Source of the DNA: Helicoverpa zea
Taxonomy: Eukaryota > Arthropoda > Insecta > Lepidoptera > Noctuidae
DNA length: 64,000 bases
NCBI RefSeq assembly: GCF_022581195.2
Contig: NC_061480.1
Coordinates: 3,744,892 to 3,808,891, forward strand
Direction: 5' to 3'
Shown piece after piece: positions 58,280 through 64,000 of this stretch; positions within the stretch are counted from its first letter, which is position 1; each line of letters opens with the position of its first letter. The translations under genes and the position numbers were made by a program. A model generated the notes under the pieces. It ran no database searches and was not told where the DNA came from. It saw only the letters and a program-made list of their open reading frames with translations.

Positions 58280-59324
58280 TGGTCGTCACACAAGCGATTT
58301 ATGTCAGAATGTCGAAGTGTAGCGCTGACGAGTGAGGAAAATGTGTTAAAATATTCTAAACTCTACATTAAAATTGCATTTTTAAGCTGTCGACAACATA
58401 AGTTAAAATAACCAGATTAGTTTTAGTTACAAAGAAAAATATAATTATTAATTTCCAGTGCTCGCAAAATTATGGTCATCTTCATATATTTCTTTACCCA
58501 TATTCTTACATTCCTTATGTGCCTTCTAAGACGCTAGGAGTACTTTAAGAAAACAATGCAACACGTGTATTTCTCCGCTCTGCTGGACTTGTGGAGCCAA
58601 GCACTCCTGCTTATGAGGACATCTACTAGGACAACATACGTTTGTAGAAGTTTTCTTTAAGATTTTGCATCTTTATCTCGATATTGTGTTCAAGAAACTT
58701 TAATTACAATTATTTGAGTAAAAACTAATGCATATTTAAGATTTAAATAATTTTGTTTTGTGGGTCTCGTAAATTGCTTAGTTACGTTATAGAACACCTA
58801 TATAAATGAATAACAGTTTCTTCTACGTATTTTAGAAGAAAGTGGTAGAGGGTTATTCGGGATCCTATCATAATTTCAGTAAGTTCAAAAATATGTAGGT
58901 ATATAGCTGTTTTATCGCAACAGTACAGTTATCGATAATTTTTTATAGAAGTTAAAAAAAGTTGTGACTCCATTTTTATATTGTTGGCCGCCCTAAACGA
59001 AACAAATAAAATATTTATGTTCAGTCTAGTAAATCGTCACATTCACGAGCCGGCTCGTACATTACAACTGATATTTTTGTTACTCCGACTTTTTGATTGA
59101 GGAACCAATGCACTTATGTGCGCCTAGTACTTCTATATTGTAAACACTAAGAGAATATGAGTTTACAGAGGTAAATTACTGAAAATTACTGTTTCAGTTC
59201 GGTGATTAGTCACGTTTTGGCCTAAAATATAGATTTTCTGTATATAATTTTGTGCACCACGTTTTTCTCGCGGCGCCGCCTGCGTTTGTTACACAAAACA
59301 GCTTATAAAATATATTTTTTTAGG
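58280..59324. other. No gene seen
   Basis: AT-rich, short open frames; includes the motif site at 59115. Confidence 0.4.
59115..59129 (-). other. TACYAGG-N4-CATA motif site
   Basis: Minus strand TACTAGG-CGCA-CATA; the same spacer CGCA occurs at 62024. Confidence 0.6.
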
Positions 59325-59595
59325 GTTCCGTACCCAAAGGGTAAAACGGGACCCGTCCGTCCGTCCGTCTGTCACCAGGCTGTATCTCATGAACCGTAAT
59401 AGTTAGAGAGTTGAAATTTTCACGGATGATGTATTTCTGTTGCCGCTATAACAACAAATACTATGAAAACTAGAATAAAATAAATATTTTGGGGGGCTCC
59501 CATACAACAAACGTGATTTTTTTGTTCATTTTTGCTCTGGTACGGAACCCTTCGTGCGCGACGACGCGTCCGACTCGCACTTGGCCGGTTTTTTT
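59325..59595 (+). repeat. Moth dispersed repeat (GGGTTCCGTACC type)
   Basis: Starts TAGGGTTCCGTACCCAAAGG, has a (CCGT)n-like CCGTCCGTCCGTCTGTCACC and ends CGACTCGCACTTGGCCGG with a T-run. The start motif GGTTCCGTACC returns inverted near the end (GGTACGGAACCC at about 59541), a partial inverted-repeat structure. A common repeat in Lepidoptera as I remember it. Non-coding. Confidence 0.75.
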
Positions 59596-60498
59596 GCATA
59601 TATTTTTTGGGCTTTTTCAGTTTTTTATGTTTTTTTTTGTCATATTAATTTGTTGAGAACTTTCTAGATTTCCGAAACATCTGTATTTTAATGTTGTTTA
59701 CAAAATGTTACATTTTGGCTTGGACTATGTTTGATTTAATCACGATAATATTATGAATGATTGCCCGCGCACTAACCCAAATGTCACGTTATATCTGAGA
59801 AATTAATTTCATGCTGAGATCTTATATCCGTTGTAGATATGAGTTTTATTTTTATTGCTGTAGTAAAAGTTGAAAAGAGGTTAGTTATCAGTAGCACAAT
59901 AATTTCGGTGTTTTTAAAAAGTTTTTTCAGTTTTCGGATTTTGAGGTTATATTTTAAGTGTCCTATATATTTATTAGGGAAAGGGAACAAAATAGGTAAG
60001 AAATTGAAGGTTTCGGGTCTTCTCTCTCTCAGAAGAAGTAGGTAAAATCCAGTTAGGTTGTGGTCCAACAAAAATAAAGTAGAAAATAACTTTGTATTCA
60101 ATTGTTTACTGCTATAAGGCATCGTTCAGACCAAACGTATTGTCGGCCGCTGACTGTGAGCGCGCGTTACGCAGTTTATTGCTTTTCCATATATATTGAA
60201 ATAGGCATGATGACAGTAATCAAAAATCATTAAAATAATATATTTATTAAATTAAACTTGAAGCTTGGAATATAAAACGCGCATTGTTTTCTTTATTAAT
60301 AATGTGATTAATATGTATTTTTATAAAATAAAATTACGAAATAAGGCAATCCGCCATGATATCTTGAACACCAATCAGAGCTCGTGACGTCATTTCTCAA
60401 AACAACTCGCGCGAAAGCGCGCAAAAGTCACATTTCGTTATAGTGAACTTCCACTGCGATCTTTGTTTTTAATTAATTAATTGTTTATAACACGAGTT

Positions 60499-60626
60499 AT
60501 GGAGCCCGGATTTATCAAGGCAAACAGCGCTTACTTGCCTAGAATTGATATCATAATGCTGGGAAAGTTTTTGGCATCAAATAAAGATTTTTGTTCAGCT
60601 GAATTTAGAAATGTTAAAACTTCCAT
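60499..60626 (+). pseudogene. Transposon-derived first exon, unknown protein
   Basis: ATG at 60499 opens 42 codons plus two bases (MEPGFIKANSAYLPRIDIIM ... FCSAEFRNVKTS), ending at a consensus donor GTAAGT. The phrase resembles the N-terminus of transposon-associated SWIM-finger/YqaJ-type proteins that I recall from insects (pattern YLPK.D....F.....F..AE..GVK). No downstream exon is found before the element ends, so it is a remnant. The resemblance is from memory and needs a search. Confidence 0.45.
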
Positions 60627-60735
60627 GTAAGTATACTAGTTTAATTAAAAAACAATGAGAGATGAAACCTAACCTCGAAGTAGTTATTTACTTTATAAAC
60701 TATGCTAGAATCTAGAGAACTATGTAATAACTTAC

Positions 60736-60938
60736 ATCAAAGTGATCTTCACAAAAATAAAGTTGTACCTGGGCAATATTGCTTTTGAATCTCGCCTTGC
60801 AAGTTTAAGCCACTTGTTTCGTATTTTTTTATTGTGAGGAACGTACACAAATAACTTATTAGGAGTTGTTTTGGATGTGTTCTTACACTGGGGGACCCCA
60901 CAGCACCTATGCCCTTTCGAATTCATATTTAATAACAC
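60736..60938 (-). pseudogene. THAP zinc-finger exon remnant
   Basis: The minus strand reads KGHRCCGVPQCKNTSKTTPN, then LFVYVPHNKKIRNKWLKLAR. Later, after a one-base frame shift, it reads YFCEDHFD, directly followed by a GTAAGT donor. CX4C followed about 45 residues on by CX2H, plus the conserved Pro and Trp, fits the THAP C2CH finger, a DNA-binding domain found in host proteins and several transposases. The frameshift shows decay. It lies antisense within the presumed intron of the 60499 exon. Confidence 0.7.
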
Positions 60939-61404
60939 AAAAAACTTAATTATTGCACGAGCGTTGTTTACTTGCGTCTTGTAATTTCAGTCGTGACGTC
61001 ACAAGTGACGACATGACACTGACAAGCGTTTTCGCGCCGGATTCAAAGTGGACAGAGAAAAATGCAATTATTTGATAAAAAAACTTCGCATTTTCTTAAA
61101 ATTAATAATTTTTCATATAAAATAGACGTATACTTACATCATACAAAGGAATTTAAAAATTTGTCATCATGCCTATTGTCGTTCACACCGAACCGACTAT
61201 ACGCTATTACGTCGCCTGTTGTCGCTGACTCTCAGTGGCCGATTATTTTACTACGCGACTATGCACGGCGGACGCGGATTGGCTACGCGGACGCAGTTGC
61301 CGAATAGCGCCGCTCCGCCGCGCCCGCACCGCCGCGCGCATCGGCCGCAATACACTCGAGAAACAAACTTCAATGAGGACAGACGTGACACGTGACACCT
61401 CGCG

Positions 61405-61662
61405 ATGTTCGACACCGAAAAGTTTATTGCAGAAGTACATTCTAGAGAATGTATTTGGAATGCGAATTCAGAAGAATTCAGTGATAGAAACTTACGAAGA
61501 TGCGCTTGGGAAGACATAGCATCTGTTATGTATGAAGATTGGGGGGTTCAAATACTGAGCTCTTTTATATGTAGAATAGTCAGCCGCTCAGCGTACGCAT
61601 CTAGTGTGAACCTACACGAGCCTATTTTTTTGTTCACACATGTAGCGCATCGTACGCTATAG
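61405..61662 (+). pseudogene. MADF-domain protein fragment
   Basis: MFDTEKFIAEVHSRECIWNA, then RNLRRCAWEDIASVMYEDW matches the first two helices of an MADF (Adf1-type Myb/SANT-like) domain: FD.EKLI..V..RP.LW ... R.....AW..IA. In PIF/Harbinger elements a Myb/MADF protein helps the transposase bind DNA. Similarity stops after about residue 46 and the frame then runs into unrelated residues, so it is truncated. Confidence 0.7.
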
Positions 61663-62023
61663 CTTATTGTCGGCTTGGTGAGTACGCGTACTGCAGATTG
61701 AGTCGACGTTCATACTGGGGCAGACAGTGAGTATACTCACAGTCAGCGGCGGACAATACGTTTGGTGTGAACAATCCCTAAGTAACAGACATACAGTAAC
61801 AGACATACAGAGTTGCACCTTCTTACATTTATAACTCTATTTACCACTACTCTACTTTTATTTTATTTACTTCTTTCAAAACTTTGAAACATTATTAATA
61901 GGTATGTAACGAAATTAAAAAATATGAAATTCCTCTATTTTTTGAGAAAATCTTTTGAAATTAATTTCCTCCTTTATGTCGTAAATAAATACCACATTCA
62001 TCATCTTCAACCTCTACAGTACC

Positions 62024-62038
62024 TATGTGCGCCTGGTA
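62024..62038 (-). other. TACYAGG-N4-CATA motif site
   Basis: Minus strand TACCAGG-CGCA-CATA then GG. Confidence 0.6.
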
Positions 62039-62144
62039 CTTGTGCCACGTAGTTATATATTCACGACCGCGTCGTTAGGAGCCGGGCAGTGCCCATTTGT
62101 CATCGTACAGGCCACAGGTGCGTTCTACACGGTAGACATACATA

Positions 62145-62175
62145 CATACATACATTGTATGTAGGTAGGTGTATG
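62145..62175. repeat. (CATA)n microsatellite
   Basis: CATACATACATACATACATT followed by GTATGTAGGTAGG, a small tetranucleotide repeat with inverted continuation. Confidence 0.8.
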
Positions 62176-62284
62176 TAAAGTAAGGATTTTCCTACATACC
62201 TGGGTTTGAGGAAATAAATGGGCTAGAGTGATAGAGGCACAAAAAAGTACATAAAGAGGTATATTTTCTTTAGATTTCATACAT

Positions 62285-62360
62285 TTATGATATGCCTAAC
62301 TTTTTCTGAACTACGTTGGAATCGGCTTCTGGTCTAATCAGAAGCATCTTAGCACCAGTA
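62285..62360 (-). repeat. Old common SINE 3' end
   Basis: CTACGTTGGAATCGGCTTCT then GTCTAATCAGAAGCATCTTA: decayed reverse complement of the SINE 3' end. Confidence 0.65.
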
Positions 62361-62656
62361 TTTTTAAAAGGTTTCATGTATTCTTAAATAATTCACCTAA
62401 AAATGTGTATTAATGAAAAATATCTAAGTCTTAAAATGTGTAAGGATTTTTGTAAGTCATCTTGCATCTTAATCAGCAGACAGGATTAACCTGGATTATC
62501 TCATAAGTAGCTTAGCCGGGCTAAAGTTAGAGCAGATTTATTTTTACTTCATTAATAAACTATCGGTGTAGTTAAAAATAAGTAATTTGACGTCTACATC
62601 TATTCAGCTATGTGAAAGTGTATAAAATAACCGAGTTTTTCATATCCTCAACAAGT

Positions 62657-63047
62657 TCATCATCATCCTCCGAGCCTTTTTCCCAATCATGTTGGGGTCG
62701 GCTTCCAGACTATCCGGATGCAGCTGAGTACCAGTGCTTTACAAGAAGCGACTGCCTATCTGACCTCCTCAACCCAGTTACCCGGGCAACCCGATACCCC
62801 TTGGTTAGACTGGTGTCAGACTTACTGGCTTCTGACTACCCGTAACGACTGCCAAGGATGTTCAATGACAGCCGGGACCTACAGTTTAACGTGCCATCCG
62901 AAACACAGTCAATGGTGTCTAAGATATACTTAGAAAGTACATACAAACTTAGAAAAGTTGCATTGGTACTTGCCTGACCTGGGATCGAACCCGCGCCCTC
63001 ATACTTGAGAGGTTGGTGCTTTACCCACTAGGCCACCACGACTTTTT
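62657..63047 (-). mobile_element. Full-length tRNA-derived SINE
   Basis: Minus-strand copy complete from the GTCGTGGTGGCCTAGTGGGT head (A-box) and GGTTCGATCCC (B-box) to GATGATGATG. Perfect 12-bp duplication TCCTCAACAAGT at 62645-62656 and 63048-63059. Confidence 0.93.
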
Positions 63048-63267
63048 TCCTCAACAAGTATCACCGAAATATTGAAACATCACTTGACATTTACAGCATC
63101 CATGGTCATGGGCAGACAAAGGTGTTGGTCGTCTTGATGCCGTAAACATGGCCGTGACCCTGGATGCTGAAAAGGATCAGAAACGTCGGGATTAAATAAT
63201 ATTAATATAACCGCGATAAAATCCGTAAAAGTAGTTTTATTTAAATGTCTAATATTCGTGTAAGTGA

Positions 63268-63653
63268 AAAAGTCGTGGTGGCCTAGTGGGTAAAGGACCA
63301 ACCTCTCAAGTATGAGGGCGCGGGTTCGATCCCAGGTCAGGCAAGTACCAATGCAACTTTTCTAAGTTTGTATGTACTTTCTAAGTATATCTTAGACACC
63401 ATTGACTGTGTTTCGGATGGCACGTTAAACTGTAGGTCCCGGCTGTCATTGAACATCCTTGGCAGTCGTTACGGGTAGTCAGAAGCCAGTAAGTCTGACA
63501 CCAGTCTAACCAAGGGGTATCGGGTTGCCCGGGTAACTGGGTTGAGGAGGTCAGATAGGCAGTCGCTTCTTGTAAAGCACTGGTACTCAGCTGAATCCGG
63601 ATAGACTGGAAGCCGACCCCAACATGATTGGGAAATAGGCTCGGAGGATGATG
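63268..63653 (+). mobile_element. Full-length tRNA-derived SINE
   Basis: Complete plus-strand copy, almost identical to the one at 62657. A- and B-boxes are intact. Duplication ATTCGTGTAAGTGA / ATTCGCGTAAGTGA (63254-63267 and 63654-63667) with one mismatch. Confidence 0.93.
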
Positions 63654-63717
63654 ATTCGCGTAAGTGACAGAGATCAATACGTCACTTAACTTTAGACTTT
63701 CCTAAAAGCTATTATAA

Positions 63718-63940
63718 GTTCGGCCATTCAGAGAATGCGTTCCTGACACGTCGCGATTGAACTGACGACGTAACTACATTCATTGATTATTGATATAATA
63801 ATGTTGTTTTAATGCTCCTCAATTGTTAAAACGGTAAACAACCAGCAAAAATATTTTTATCGTAACTGCAACGCCATTGCAAAGTTACGTCGTCAGTTCA
63901 ATCGCGACGTGTCAGGAACGCATTCTCTGAATGGCCGAAC
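63718..63940. mobile_element. Long-TIR mini-element, 223 bp
   Basis: The 58-base arms starting GTTCGGCCATTCAGAGAATG are identical, with about 107 bases between. The flanks give a 5-bp TATAA duplication (63713-63717 and 63941-63945). Superfamily not certain. Identical arms suggest recent insertion. Confidence 0.85.
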
Positions 63941-64000
63941 TATAACGTATGACCTAGATAGAAAGATGTCTGAGCAGGTTGAAATTAAATGAGTCTCAAA

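Larger units (their letters stand above)
60118..61778. mobile_element. PIF/Harbinger-like composite element
   Basis: The ends are inverted over about 45 bases with a few mismatches (shared ACCAAACGTATTGTC and CCGCTGACTGTGAG), flanked by TAA on both sides (60115-60117 and 61779-61781). The interior carries three exon-like pieces, THAP, MADF and a third, but no DDE transposase. A weaker inner inverted pair (GTTCACACCGAACCGAC at about 61183 and its partner near 61690) suggests a nested MADF-bearing element. Confidence 0.7.

Noticed and set aside
62718..62933. Repeated small protein (QLSTSALQEATAYLTSSTQLPG type) at several loci
   Set aside because: It is the translation of the SINE body; recurrence reflects the repeat, not a gene family.

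Overview
The window looks like nuclear DNA of a moth (Lepidoptera, probably a noctuoid). It is AT-rich and gene-poor. It carries many copies of a tRNA-derived SINE whose 3' half (GTCCCGGCTGTCATT ... GAAGCCGACCCCAACAT ... GGATGATGATG) I associate with moth genomes, plus further short repeats of lepidopteran type. The order is an inference from repeat content; the species cannot be named. Nothing looks bacterial, viral or organellar. Layout: 1-4.2 kb holds two hAT-type non-autonomous elements with perfect 8-bp target duplications and a decayed Transib fragment. 4.2-7.2 kb is intergenic with SINE pieces and an RFX-like X-box. 7.19-7.72 kb is a CpG-rich promoter-like block ending in a short candidate first coding exon with a consensus splice donor, the only plausible host coding sequence I see. 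7.9-11.0 kb is the best-preserved feature: a complete Transib element, the superfamily related to vertebrate RAG1, with an intact 689-codon transposase, heptamer-ended inverted repeats and a perfect 5-bp CGACG duplication. 14.4-15.0 kb is a fold-back element with TA flanks. 20.5-25.8 kb is a decayed DIRS-type (tyrosine recombinase) retrotransposon on the minus strand, with inverted ends and a diagnostic internal complementary region. 33.6 kb has a palindromic Harbinger-like mini-element and 36.5-37.5 kb a third hAT. 39-58 kb is dense in SINE copies, one nested and one lacking its internal promoter. 50.4-50.9 kb is a truncated RTE-like LINE end. 60.1-61.8 kb is a PIF/Harbinger-like composite with THAP-, MADF- and other exon remnants. 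The window ends with an inverted SINE pair and a long-TIR mini-element. Apart from the one exon, the coding content is transposon genes: one Transib gene that looks functional, and broken DIRS, LINE and Harbinger genes. A separate signal is a dispersed motif, TACYAGG-N4-CATA: twelve exact matches on both strands from 15 to 62 kb, all outside the recognised transposons, where well under one would be expected by chance. No known element explains it. All comparisons were made by eye and all family names rest on visible motifs and general knowledge, not on database searches.
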